DNA of 54,886 bases, from the NCBI GenBank assembly GCA_948852945.1, contig CAQPBJ010000012.1, forward strand, positions 1 through 54,886, in the 5' to 3' direction. The notes below the pieces were generated by a model. The model did no database searches and was not told the DNA's origin. It worked only from the letters and a program-made list of their open reading frames with translations. Shown here in pieces: positions 44,606-52,142 of this stretch. Position 1 is the first letter of the stretch; each line of letters begins with the position of its first letter. This DNA is from an uncultured Clostridia bacterium (lineage in GTDB: Bacteria; Bacillota; Clostridia; TANB77; CAG-508). A program made the translations under genes and the position numbers.

Positions 44606-45022
44606 ATGAAAATATATTTATATCTAGATGAAATAGTTGATTCAAATATATTTTTTAATTATTCTGTAAAAGTTTTAATTCAAGACTGCATATTACCTGA
44701 AATAAAATTACAAAATAATGATGAATCAATAGAATTTATTATTAGTATAGATAATAGAAACATAAGAGTGGGTGAGTTGAATAATTTAGAAACATATTTA
44801 AAGACTGAATTTTGTATTTATCAAGATGATTTTAAAATTACTTATTATGATTCTAAAACAAACTATGGAATACAGTTAGCGGATTTAATAGTTAATACTT
44901 TTTATAATGCGTATAAGGACATAAGTATAGTTGAACATTTAATAAAAGAATTAAAAAATAAAAATTTTAAAGTAAGTTTGTTTCCAAGGAATGTTAGGAA
45001 TAATAAAGAAAATAATACATAA
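44606..45022 (+). pseudogene. DUF3800-like fragment (C-terminal half)
   Basis: 138 aa. The second half, ITYYDSKTNYGIQLADLIVN then TFYNAYKD, matches the C-terminal signature of DUF3800 proteins (RNase H-like fold, often near mobile or defence genes). The N-terminal YxDESG block typical of the family is missing, and no ribosome site precedes the ATG (only A-rich sequence). At about 60 percent of family length it is probably the 3' remnant of a larger gene. It lies inside a segment bounded by two near-identical terminators. Confidence 0.6.
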
Positions 45023-45038
45023 AATATTAATGAAATAT

Positions 45039-45067
45039 TTGACATACAGATTATTGTATAGTAAAAT
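45039..45067 (+). promoter_or_regulatory. Promoter of the candidate small RNA
   Basis: TTGACA (45039-45044), 17-base spacer, TAAAAT (45062-45067). No start codon with a ribosome site follows before the terminator at 45144. Confidence 0.75.
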
Positions 45068-45072
45068 ATTGG

Positions 45073-45144
45073 TAAAGTAAGACCTAGGTAAGGTAGCTAA
45101 AAGCTAAGCGTATGTTAAGTACGTTGCCTCCTAGGCATTTTTTT
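45073..45144 (+). ncRNA. Candidate structured small RNA of about 72 nt
   Basis: Downstream of a good promoter comes a compact fold. The outer stem CCTAGG (45083-45088) pairs with CCTAGG (45130-45135), and GGTAGC pairs with GTTGCC next to it. Two small hairpins lie inside: AGCT-AAA-AGCT and CGTA-TGTTAAG-TACG. TTTTTTT (45138-45144) ends it. No coding potential. It does not match a riboswitch or 6S/SRP/tmRNA consensus that I know. The 340-base gap 45023-45361 also holds a second terminator and the MerR promoter. Confidence 0.6.
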
Positions 45145-45178
45145 GTGACAATAATGTTGTCGCAGTTGAGAAAATATA

Positions 45179-45210
45179 TAGGGGCTACTAAATAGTGGCT
45201 CTATTTTTTT
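45179..45210 (+). terminator. Intrinsic terminator (second of a near-identical pair)
   Basis: GGGGCTACTA and TAGTGGCTCT form the stem, then ATTTTTTT. It copies the secA terminator at 44531 with few changes. Confidence 0.85.
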
Positions 45211-45272
45211 GCATTAGGTCTGCTTTTATGGTTGGCAAACATTGAAAAAGTATATAAATTTATAAAAAAGTC

Positions 45273-45303
45273 TTGACTTAGAGTTAACTCTAAGTGATAT
45301 ATA
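45273..45303 (+). promoter_or_regulatory. MerR-type promoter with 20-bp perfect palindrome
   Basis: TTGACT (45273-45278) and TATATA (45298-45303) are 19 bases apart, the over-long spacing typical of MerR-activated promoters. The spacer holds ACTTAGAGTTAACTCTAAGT (45276-45295), a perfect palindrome of the kind bound by the AdhR/NmlR branch of MerR regulators. Confidence 0.88.
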
Positions 45304-45361
45304 ATAAGTGTAAATATTGAAGTGAAAAAATAATAGTGAATAATAAAATGGAGGAAGTAAA

Positions 45362-45745
45362 TTGACTATAGCAGAAGTAAGTAAAAAGTATGACTTAACA
45401 ACAGATACTTTAAGATATTACGAAAGAATAGGATTATTAAATGAAGTGCCTAGAACAGAAAGTGGAATCAGAAATTATGATGAAGAATCTTGCAAAAGAA
45501 TTGAATTCATAAAATGCATGAGAGGAGCAGGAGTTGAAATTGAAGTACTAATAGAATATATGTCTTTGTTTGAAAAAGGAAAAAGCACAGTTAAGGCTAG
45601 AAAAAAACTACTTGAAGAACAAAGAGAAAAGCTATTAGAAAAGCAAAAAAATATTAATGAAACAGTAGATAGATTAAACTATAAAATATCATTATATGAA
45701 GAAATTGAAGCTGGTAAAAGAAAAGATTTTACAGAAGAATTATAG
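45362..45745 (+). CDS. MerR-family transcriptional regulator
   Basis: 127 aa. The winged-helix DNA-binding domain is AEVSKKYDLTTDTLRYYERI followed by GLLNEVPRTESGIRNYDEE, then a dimerisation coiled coil (LLEEQREKLLEKQKNINETV). It resembles the AdhR/NmlR group that senses aldehydes or electrophiles. Only one obvious cysteine pair is present, in the region ESCKRIEFIKCMRG. The start is TTG 45362, with GGAGG at 45351-45355. It heads the operon and should regulate it through the palindrome at 45276. Confidence 0.9.
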   Translation: MTIAEVSKKYDLTTDTLRYYERIGLLNEVPRTESGIRNYDEESCKRIEFIKCMRGAGVEIEVLIEYMSLFEKGKSTVKARKKLLEEQREKLLEKQKNINETVDRLNYKISLYEEIEAGKRKDFTEEL

Positions 45746-45789
45746 TGTTAATAATTTTTTATTAAAATAAATTTTAGGAGGAGTGAATT

Positions 45790-46359
45790 ATGTTAGAAAA
45801 AGTAAACACAATGAAAAAACAAAATCGTTTGGTAGAGGTATTATCAAACAAGAAAGTAAAATATGGTATTACTACAGCTTTATTAAGTGGTGTAGGAATT
45901 TTATTACCAAGAATATTTCACTTTTTAGCAGGAGCTACAGCAGGAAGTGTATTTTTACCAATGCATTTTGCAGTATTAATTGCAGCACTTACAATGGGAA
46001 TAATAAGTGGAAGTATAGTAGCTGGGATATCAGTTATATTTAGTTATTTATTAACAGGAATGCCAAGTTTAGCTAGATTACCATACATGCTTATAGAACT
46101 TGTTATTTATGCTATTTTATTAGGTGCATTTAATAAGAAATTCAATTCATATGTATCTTTAGTTTTAACAATTGTTTTAGGAAGAATTATATATGCAGGA
46201 GTATTGTTTGTAGCAATTAATTGGGTAGGATTACCTACTTATGGAATTTCAGTAATTGCAAGCATTAAAACAGGTCTTCCAGGAATAGCTATTCAATTAA
46301 TAACTGTACCAGTAATTAGTATGATATTAAATAAAGGATTGAAGTTTAAAAATGACTAA
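45790..46359 (+). CDS. ECF transporter S component-like membrane protein
   Basis: 189 aa, about five to six TM helices. The arrangement LPRIFHFLAGATAGSVFLPM then HFAVLIAALTMGIISG, with IELVIYAILLGAFNKK, resembles substrate-binding S components of energy-coupling-factor transporters. The substrate is not evident and no ECF A/T genes lie here, so it would share a housekeeping ECF module. GAGGAG precedes ATG 45790. Its end overlaps the next gene by 8 bases. Confidence 0.75.
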   Translation: MLEKVNTMKKQNRLVEVLSNKKVKYGITTALLSGVGILLPRIFHFLAGATAGSVFLPMHFAVLIAALTMGIISGSIVAGISVIFSYLLTGMPSLARLPYMLIELVIYAILLGAFNKKFNSYVSLVLTIVLGRIIYAGVLFVAINWVGLPTYGISVIASIKTGLPGIAIQLITVPVISMILNKGLKFKND

Positions 46360-46756
46360 TTTAGAAATTGTAAAACAAAAATTATATGAAAAAAATGCTA
46401 GTTTAGTAGTTTTATATTCAAATGGAGAATGCAAAGAATATTATCAAAATAGAATCAATGATATAAAAGATATTCTAAGAGAAAATAAATTAGCTTTAAA
46501 AGATGCTGTTATAGCAGATAAAGTAATAGGAAAAGTTGCAGGTTCAATATTAACAGTTGCAGGAGTTAAAGAAATATATGCAGATGTTATGAGTAAGTAT
46601 GCTATTCCAGTTTTAGAAAAAAGTAATATAAAATATGAATATAAAACTTTAACAGAATATGTTATAAATAATGAAAAAACAGGTATGTGCCCAATGGAAA
46701 ATAAATATAAAGATGAACAAGATATTACTAAAATTTACAGTGAAATGGTATACTAA
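46352..46756 (+). CDS. DUF1893 protein
   Basis: 134 aa, DUF1893 family. Diagnostic blocks: ASLVVLYSNGE, ALKDAVIADKVIGKVAGSIL, VKEIYADVMSKYAIPVLEKS and the TGMCPMENK ending. The family has a cytidine-deaminase-like fold; activity unknown. It overlaps the S-component gene by 8 bases, so it is translationally coupled within the MerR-led operon. Confidence 0.88.
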   Translation: MTNLEIVKQKLYEKNASLVVLYSNGECKEYYQNRINDIKDILRENKLALKDAVIADKVIGKVAGSILTVAGVKEIYADVMSKYAIPVLEKSNIKYEYKTLTEYVINNEKTGMCPMENKYKDEQDITKIYSEMVY

Positions 46757-46791
46757 AGTTATTAAAATCTGATAAAGAAAGGTGGATGAAA

Positions 46792-47673
46792 ATGGAAAAA
46801 GCAAAAGTTTATTTTACTAAGGAAATTACTCCAGAATCAGTAGTTAAAATGTATGAAATACTAGGAGTGAATTTACCAGGAAAGGTAGCTGTAAAATTAC
46901 ATTCAGGAGAAAAAGGAAATCAAAATTACATAAAACCTGAATTTGTAAAGGCTATTGTTAATAAAGTTAATGGAACAGTTGTAGAATGTAATACTGCTTA
47001 TGATGGGGCAAGAAATACAACTGAAAGACATGTTGAATTAATGAAAGAACATGGTTGGAGCGAGTATTTTGATGTAGATATTATGGACGGTGAAGGTCCA
47101 GATAAAGTATTAGAAATTCCAAACGGAAAAGTAATAAAAAGAGATTATGTAGGAAAAAATATAGATAATTATGATTCAATGCTAGTATTATCACATTTTA
47201 AAGGACATCCAATGGGAGGATATGGTGGAGCTTTAAAACAATTATCAATAGGTGTTGCTTCAGGACATGGAAAGAGTTTTATACATTGTGTTGGAAATGA
47301 AAATGGAACATTTGAAGAAATGTTTAAAGTGGATCAAGATAAATTTTTAGAAGCTATGGCAGATTCAGCTTCAGCTGTTGCTAAATATTTTGAAAATAGA
47401 ATTGTGTATATTAATGTAATGTGTAATTTATCTGTAGATTGCGATTGTTGTGCCGTAGCTGAAGATCCATGCATGAAAGATATAGGAATTTTAGCTTCAT
47501 TAGATCCTATTGCAATAGATCAAGCATGTATAGATTTAATTAAAAAATCTGATGACAAAGGAAAAGAACATTTCTTAGAAAGAGTAGAATCAAGACATGG
47601 AACTCATACAATAGATGCAGCAGCTGAATTAGGTTTTGGAACGAAGAAATATGAATTAATTAACATAGATTAA
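46792..47673 (+). CDS. DUF362 Fe-S-associated protein
   Basis: 293 aa. DUF362 features: KVAVKLHSGEKGNQNYIKPE, VVECNTAYDGARNTTERH, LVLSHFKGHPMGGYGGALKQ, and a cysteine cluster CNLSVDCDCCAVAEDPCMKD then ILASLDPIAIDQACIDL. DUF362 proteins often carry an iron-sulfur site and occur in redox operons. ATG 46792 is preferred over 46786, since AGGTGG then has a normal 6-8 base spacing. Confidence 0.87.
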   Translation: MEKAKVYFTKEITPESVVKMYEILGVNLPGKVAVKLHSGEKGNQNYIKPEFVKAIVNKVNGTVVECNTAYDGARNTTERHVELMKEHGWSEYFDVDIMDGEGPDKVLEIPNGKVIKRDYVGKNIDNYDSMLVLSHFKGHPMGGYGGALKQLSIGVASGHGKSFIHCVGNENGTFEEMFKVDQDKFLEAMADSASAVAKYFENRIVYINVMCNLSVDCDCCAVAEDPCMKDIGILASLDPIAIDQACIDLIKKSDDKGKEHFLERVESRHGTHTIDAAAELGFGTKKYELINID

Positions 47674-47697
47674 TCAATAAATTTGAAGGAGAGTATT

Positions 47698-48246
47698 ATG
47701 AGAAAAGATTTAGGTAATAAAGTTAATTTTTTACCGCTTCCAGTTTTAATGATTGGAACATATGATGAAAATGGAAAAGCAAATGTTATGAATGCTGCTT
47801 GGGGTGGAATGTATGATTATGGAAAAATATTTATATCATTAGCACCACATAAAACTACTGAAAATTTAGAAATTAAAAAAGCTTTTACAGTTGGATTTGC
47901 AACAAAATCAACAGTAAAGATTTCTGATTATTTCGGAGTTGTATCAGGAAATGATGAAGATAAAATAGCAAAATCAGGTGTTCATGTAACAAAATCAAAT
48001 TTTGTAGATGCTCCAATTATTGAAGAATATCCATTAACATTAGAATGTATAGTAGAATCATTAGATGATGGAGATTTAATTGGAAAAGTTGTAAATTGTT
48101 CAATAGATGAAAAGTATTTAGATGCCAATGGAAATATTGATGTTGATAAAATGGAGATAATAGCATTTGATATGACAAGTAATACTTATAGAGTATTAAG
48201 AGAAGTAGTTGGAAATGCATTTAAAGATGGGTTAACACTAAAATAA
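47698..48246 (+). CDS. Flavin reductase-like FMN-binding split-barrel protein
   Basis: About 182 aa. Matches the flavin reductase/FlaRed family: VNFLPLPVLMIGTYDENGKA, NVMNAAWGGMYDYGKIFISL, KAFTVGFAT, and EYPLTLECIVESLDDGDLIG. ATG 47698 has GAAGGAGA upstream. It is the last gene of the MerR-led operon and ends in a terminator. Together with DUF362 it suggests a redox function for the operon. Confidence 0.9.
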   Translation: MRKDLGNKVNFLPLPVLMIGTYDENGKANVMNAAWGGMYDYGKIFISLAPHKTTENLEIKKAFTVGFATKSTVKISDYFGVVSGNDEDKIAKSGVHVTKSNFVDAPIIEEYPLTLECIVESLDDGDLIGKVVNCSIDEKYLDANGNIDVDKMEIIAFDMTSNTYRVLREVVGNAFKDGLTLK

Positions 48247-48255
48247 ATTGATATA

Positions 48256-48287
48256 AAAAGGGCTATGGTAACACATAGCTCTTTTTG
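48256..48287 (+). terminator. Intrinsic terminator
   Basis: AAAAGGGCTATG and CATAGCTCTTTT form the stem (one G-U), ending in T residues. It ends the MerR-led operon. Confidence 0.88.
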
Positions 48288-48313
48288 TATGCTAAAATAA
48301 ATTTAAAAATATA

Positions 48314-48368
48314 TTGACAAGAAAAAAGTAAAATAGTATTATTGTATTATGCAAGTAATACAATAATA
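48314..48368 (+). promoter_or_regulatory. Promoter and probable GntR operator
   Basis: TTGACA (48314-48319), 17 bases, TATTAT (48337-48342). A 13-bp perfect inverted repeat, TATTATTGTATTA (48337-48349) and TAATACAATAATA (48356-48368) with a 6-base centre, starts at the -10 and covers the transcription start. It fits autorepression by the YtrA-type regulator encoded next. Confidence 0.85.
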
Positions 48369-48382
48369 GAAAGGATAAAATT

Positions 48383-48748
48383 GTGGATTATATTTTTGAT
48401 AATGAAAGACCAATTTATATTCAATTAGTTGAAAAACTTAGACTAGAGATAGTTTCTGGAAAACTAAAACAAGGCGAAAGATTACCTTCAGTAAGAGAGC
48501 TAGCACTTATTGTAAGAGTTAATCCTAATACTATGCAAAAGGCATTAGTAGAACTTGAAAATGAAGGATTAGTTTATACAGAAAGAACAAACGGAAAATT
48601 TGTTACAACAGATATTAAATTAATTGAAAAAGTAAAAAAAGAATTGGCAAAAGAAAAGATAACTAAATATTTGAATGATATGAAAAACATAGGTATAAGC
48701 TACGATGATGCTGTTACATACTTGCAAGAATTAGGAGGAGATGAGTAA
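48383..48748 (+). CDS. GntR-family regulator, YtrA type
   Basis: 121 aa: a winged-helix GntR domain (PIYIQLVEKLRLEIVSGKLK, QGERLPSVRELALIVRVNPN, TMQKALVELENEGLVYTERT) with only a short C-terminal helical tail, the YtrA pattern. Start GTG 48383 after AGAAAGG. Its stop overlaps the ABC ATPase start by one base. YtrA regulators typically repress the ABC transporter encoded in the same operon, often responding to wall-active compounds. Confidence 0.92.
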   Translation: MDYIFDNERPIYIQLVEKLRLEIVSGKLKQGERLPSVRELALIVRVNPNTMQKALVELENEGLVYTERTNGKFVTTDIKLIEKVKKELAKEKITKYLNDMKNIGISYDDAVTYLQELGGDE

Positions 48749-49443
48749 TGGAATTATTAGAATGTAAACATCTATGTAAAAAATTTGATGATAAACAAAT
48801 TTTAAATGATATCAACATTACTATTCCACGAGGAAAAATAATAGGTTTATTAGGAAAAAATGGAACAGGAAAAACTACTTTAATAAAACTTATAAATGAT
48901 TTATTAACACCTACTAGTGGAGAAGTATTAATTAATGGGAAAAAGCCGGGTATAGCTTCTAAGAAGGTTATTTCGTATTTACCAGAAAGAACATATCTAG
49001 ATAAAGAAATGACTATTGATGAAGTGCTTAAATACTTTGAAGAGTTTTATGATAATTTTGATATAGAAAGAGCAAAAAAATTATTAAAAGATTTAAATTT
49101 AAATATAGATACTCACATATCTAAAATGTCAAAAGGAATGCAAGAAAAATTACAACTAATTCTTGTAATGAGTAGAGATGCAGAACTATATATTTTAGAT
49201 GAACCGTTAGGTGGAGTTGATCCAGCTACAAGAGACTATATATTAGATACAATACTTTCTAATTTTAATGAAGGTGCAAGTGTACTTATTTCTACGCATT
49301 TAATATCAGATATTGAAAGAATTTTAGATGAAGTTATTTTTATAAATGAAGGAAAAATAGTGATTAATTCTTCTGCTGATGAATTAAGAAATAAAGAAAA
49401 TGCATCAATAGATGAAATTTTTAGGAGGTATTTTAAATGTTAG
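48748..49443 (+). CDS. ABC transporter ATP-binding protein
   Basis: 231 aa nucleotide-binding subunit: Walker A GLLGKNGTGKTTLIKLI, signature-like MSKGMQEKLQLIL (SKGM in place of SGGQ, common in this group), Walker B YILDEPLGGVDPATRD and the switch histidine in ISTHLI. It pairs with the permease that overlaps it by 7 bases. Export substrate unknown. Confidence 0.95.
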   Translation: MELLECKHLCKKFDDKQILNDINITIPRGKIIGLLGKNGTGKTTLIKLINDLLTPTSGEVLINGKKPGIASKKVISYLPERTYLDKEMTIDEVLKYFEEFYDNFDIERAKKLLKDLNLNIDTHISKMSKGMQEKLQLILVMSRDAELYILDEPLGGVDPATRDYILDTILSNFNEGASVLISTHLISDIERILDEVIFINEGKIVINSSADELRNKENASIDEIFRRYFKC

Positions 49444-50228
49444 GAAAATTATTAAAATATGATTTAAAATGGGTATATAAAAATGTTGTAGTATTATATA
49501 TTTTAGCTATTGTTTTTTCTTTATTATCCAGAATTACAAAAAATGTTGAAAGTTCAGTGTTGTTTTCAGTAATTACAATAGTTCTAGTTATATCAGCAAT
49601 TTTTATGGCAGTGGCAAGTTTAGTATTTTGTTTAAGAAATTTATGGTTTAGATTTTTAAAAAACTGTTATCAAGATGAGTCATACCTTACACATACATTA
49701 CCAGTAAAAAAGAAAAAAATATATGATGCTAAGGCAATTACTGCAATTGTAGCTATGTTTACAACTATTGTAGTTATTTTAATATCTTTATTTATATGTT
49801 TTTATTCTAAGGCAAATTTAGAAAATATTAAAGAGGCTTTAGAGATTGCAGCAACAGTGTCAGATACTACTGTAGTAAGTATTTTATTTTTAATGTTTTT
49901 GGTATTTGTAACAGAAATGATTTTTATAGTATTTATAGGTTATTCGGCAATGATTTTAGGACATAGATTTAATCAAAATAAGATAGTTAAATCAATTATG
50001 ATAGGAATAGGATTATATTTTATAACACAAATTTTTTCTATTATATTAGTTTTCCTTGTTGGTGCTTTGAATCCAGATATTATGAATTTTATTAATACTG
50101 ATGAAATAGTTCCTACAAGTATAATTAAAAAAATAATGTATGCAGGAACAGGTTTATATATTTTCTATACGTTATTTTATTATCTGTTAGGTAAAATATG
50201 TTTTGAAAAAGGTGTAAATGTAGATTAG
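49437..50228 (+). CDS. ABC transporter permease
   Basis: 263 aa with about six TM helices in an ABC-2-like arrangement (VVLYILAIVFSLLSRI, VISAIFMAVASLVFCLRNLW, FITQIFSIILVFLVGAL). The cytosolic segment CYQDESYLTHTLPVKKKKIY is typical of permeases of YtrA-controlled exporters. It starts within the end of the ATPase gene. No clear terminator before the maf promoter. Confidence 0.88.
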   Translation: MLGKLLKYDLKWVYKNVVVLYILAIVFSLLSRITKNVESSVLFSVITIVLVISAIFMAVASLVFCLRNLWFRFLKNCYQDESYLTHTLPVKKKKIYDAKAITAIVAMFTTIVVILISLFICFYSKANLENIKEALEIAATVSDTTVVSILFLMFLVFVTEMIFIVFIGYSAMILGHRFNQNKIVKSIMIGIGLYFITQIFSIILVFLVGALNPDIMNFINTDEIVPTSIIKKIMYAGTGLYIFYTLFYYLLGKICFEKGVNVD

Positions 50229-50237
50229 AAATAATAT

Positions 50238-50266
50238 TTGACAATAAAAATAATGTTATATATAAT
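50238..50266 (+). promoter_or_regulatory. Promoter of the maf operon
   Basis: TTGACA (50238-50243), 17 bases, TATAAT (50261-50266). A terminator-like hairpin follows about 15 bases after the expected start of transcription. Confidence 0.8.
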
Positions 50267-50281
50267 TAAATAGCAAAAAGT

Positions 50282-50313
50282 AAAAGAGTTCACATATGTG
50301 GGCTCTTTTTATA
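50282..50313 (+). terminator. Terminator-like hairpin in the maf leader
   Basis: AAAAGAGTTCAC (50282-50293) pairs with GTGGGCTCTTTT (50298-50309, two G-U), loop ATAT, then TTA. It may end upstream ABC transcripts or attenuate the maf transcript itself. Confidence 0.65.
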
Positions 50314-50334
50314 AAAGAATAGAGGTAAAAGTAG

Positions 50335-50934
50335 ATGGAAAAAGTAAAAGTTATATTAGCGTCTAGTTCAAAACAAAGACAAGATATATTTAAAATGATT
50401 GGCTTAAAATATGAAGTGGTTAAAAGCTTAGTAGATGAAGATAGTAACAAAACAGATCCTAATGAATATGTAGAAGAATTATCAAGAGGAAAAGCAGAAT
50501 CAGTGGCTGAACAAATTAATGAAAAAGCGATAATAATATCTGCCGATACAATTGTATATTTTGATGGAAATAAATATGAAAAGCCTAAAACAAAAGAAGA
50601 AATTGTAAAAAATATTAAAGCAATGTCTAATAAAACAAATAAAATTATTACTGGAATTACAATTAAAGATTTATATAAAGATAAAACTATTACTTTTTCT
50701 AGTTCAACAGAAGTTAAATTTAGAGAATTAACAGATGAAGAAATTAATTGGTATGTAGAAGGTGAAAAAAATATTTTTAAATGTTGTGGATATGTTCCTC
50801 ATGGGAAAGCTGCTGTTTTTATAGATTGGATAAATGGAGATTATAATACAATGATTGGTATTTCTCCAAGTTTGATGTTTTCTAAGTTAAAACAATTAGG
50901 ATATACAGTATCAAACTTTGAATTTGAGGAATAG
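50335..50934 (+). CDS. maf: Maf-family nucleoside triphosphate pyrophosphatase
   Basis: 199 aa. Maf features: VILASSSKQRQDIFKMIGLK, the SADTIVYFDG acidic motif, KPKTKEEIVKNIKAMS and YVEGEKNIFKCCGYVPHGKA near the C-terminus. Maf proteins hydrolyse non-canonical or modified NTPs in the cytosol and link to septum control in some Bacilli. AGAGG precedes the ATG. Confidence 0.93.
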   Translation: MEKVKVILASSSKQRQDIFKMIGLKYEVVKSLVDEDSNKTDPNEYVEELSRGKAESVAEQINEKAIIISADTIVYFDGNKYEKPKTKEEIVKNIKAMSNKTNKIITGITIKDLYKDKTITFSSSTEVKFRELTDEEINWYVEGEKNIFKCCGYVPHGKAAVFIDWINGDYNTMIGISPSLMFSKLKQLGYTVSNFEFEE

Positions 50935-50942
50935 GAGAATAA

Positions 50943-51503
50943 ATGGAAATTACAGTTGTATATATTATTTCACAAATAATTACAATAGCATATTTTGGAG
51001 TATTAACACTTAGTTATTTGCTTCAAGATAGATTAAAAATATTAATTACAAATTTAATAGCACATATAGGACAAACTGTTTCTATGGCAATGCTTAATGG
51101 ATATACTGGTGCGGCTATGTCACTTATTATGACTATAAGAGATTTAGTACTTTTAATTCAGGAAAGAAGAAAGCTTAAAGGTAAAAAGATAAGCGAAAAA
51201 TTTGATTTAATGGTTCTTATTGTTACAGTATTAGCAGTGATACTTTTAACAGTATTTACTTATGATGGTTTCTTAAGTCTTATGTCTGTAATTGCAACTT
51301 TGATTACAACAATTTCTTTATGGCAGAAAAATGTTAAGATGTACAAAATATTAGGAATTATAGCAGGTATATTATGGTTAATTTATAATGCTTTTATAAT
51401 GTCAATTATGGGAATAATACTAGAGTCAATACTATTAATAGCTTCAATAATAGGTTATATACGTGATTCTAAAAAAGAAAAACATATGGGCGAGGTGAAA
51501 TAA
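50943..51503 (+). CDS. YgjV-family membrane protein
   Basis: 186 aa with about six TM helices. It resembles the YgjV (Imp-YgjV) inner-membrane family: LSYLLQDRLKILITNLIAHI, GYTGAAMSLIMTIRDLVLL, and ILGIIAGILWLIYNAFIMSI. Function unknown. AGGAG precedes the ATG, 8 bases after the maf stop. The next gene begins immediately after the stop codon. Confidence 0.82.
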   Translation: MEITVVYIISQIITIAYFGVLTLSYLLQDRLKILITNLIAHIGQTVSMAMLNGYTGAAMSLIMTIRDLVLLIQERRKLKGKKISEKFDLMVLIVTVLAVILLTVFTYDGFLSLMSVIATLITTISLWQKNVKMYKILGIIAGILWLIYNAFIMSIMGIILESILLIASIIGYIRDSKKEKHMGEVK

Positions 51504-52076
51504 ATGCAAGCAAGAAATAATGATGGACCTATAAAATACGAAGATAAAATAAGAACAATATCACATGGAAAATTTAAAAAGTATGTTTTAAAATTATCAA
51601 AAGAAATTAAAAAATATACTGATGAAAATAATATCAGAATAGATTATGTAGTTCCAATTTTAAGAAGCGGAGCTGTTCCAGCTGTATATATTGCAAATGA
51701 ATTAAATTTAATTAAGTTTGCACCAATTCAAGTAAAGAAAATAAAAAAAGATGGTATATATGACCATATTACTTTATTAAATTCATTAAAAGATTTGGAT
51801 AAGGAAAGAGAATTGAATTTATTAGTAGTGGAAGGAACTTATAGTTCTGGAGAAACTATGAACAAAGCCTTATATGAGATAAAGCAAACATTACCTAAGG
51901 CGAATATTTTATTAGCTTGTGTTTGTGTAAGAGGTGAGGAAAACTTGCCTAAAGATGTTAAAAAGAGTTTTTATGGTTTTGATTTACCACGAGAAAAATT
52001 ATTTGTTTACCCATGGGAATTAAAAGAACAAAAGGAAACTCATCCAGATCAAAAAATAGAAAATATATTTTATTAA
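51504..52076 (+). CDS. Phosphoribosyltransferase-fold protein with atypical loop
   Basis: 190 aa. PRTase fold: VVPILRSGAVPAVYIANEL corresponds to the pyrophosphate loop region, and LLVVEGTYSSGETMNKALYE stands where type I PRTases have the acidic-pair PRPP motif (VDDVxxTGxT). Here the second acidic residue is Gly and the TG pair is SG, so PRPP binding may be altered. Base substrate unknown; enzymatic role unproven. Sits directly after the YgjV gene. Confidence 0.78.
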   Translation: MQARNNDGPIKYEDKIRTISHGKFKKYVLKLSKEIKKYTDENNIRIDYVVPILRSGAVPAVYIANELNLIKFAPIQVKKIKKDGIYDHITLLNSLKDLDKERELNLLVVEGTYSSGETMNKALYEIKQTLPKANILLACVCVRGEENLPKDVKKSFYGFDLPREKLFVYPWELKEQKETHPDQKIENIFY

Positions 52077-52142
52077 AAGTAAGTATTAAAGATAAAAATA
52101 TAAAAGCACTTGATGCGAGATAATTAATGTAAGGAGTTAAAG

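Noticed and set aside
44531..45210. Composite transposon
   Set aside because: The bounding direct repeats are terminators of about 32 bp, not IS ends, and no transposase lies between them.
45783..46043. Open frame overlapping the S-component gene in another frame
   Set aside because: The frame at 45790 encodes a clear polytopic membrane protein with normal spacing to GAGGAG; this one does not.
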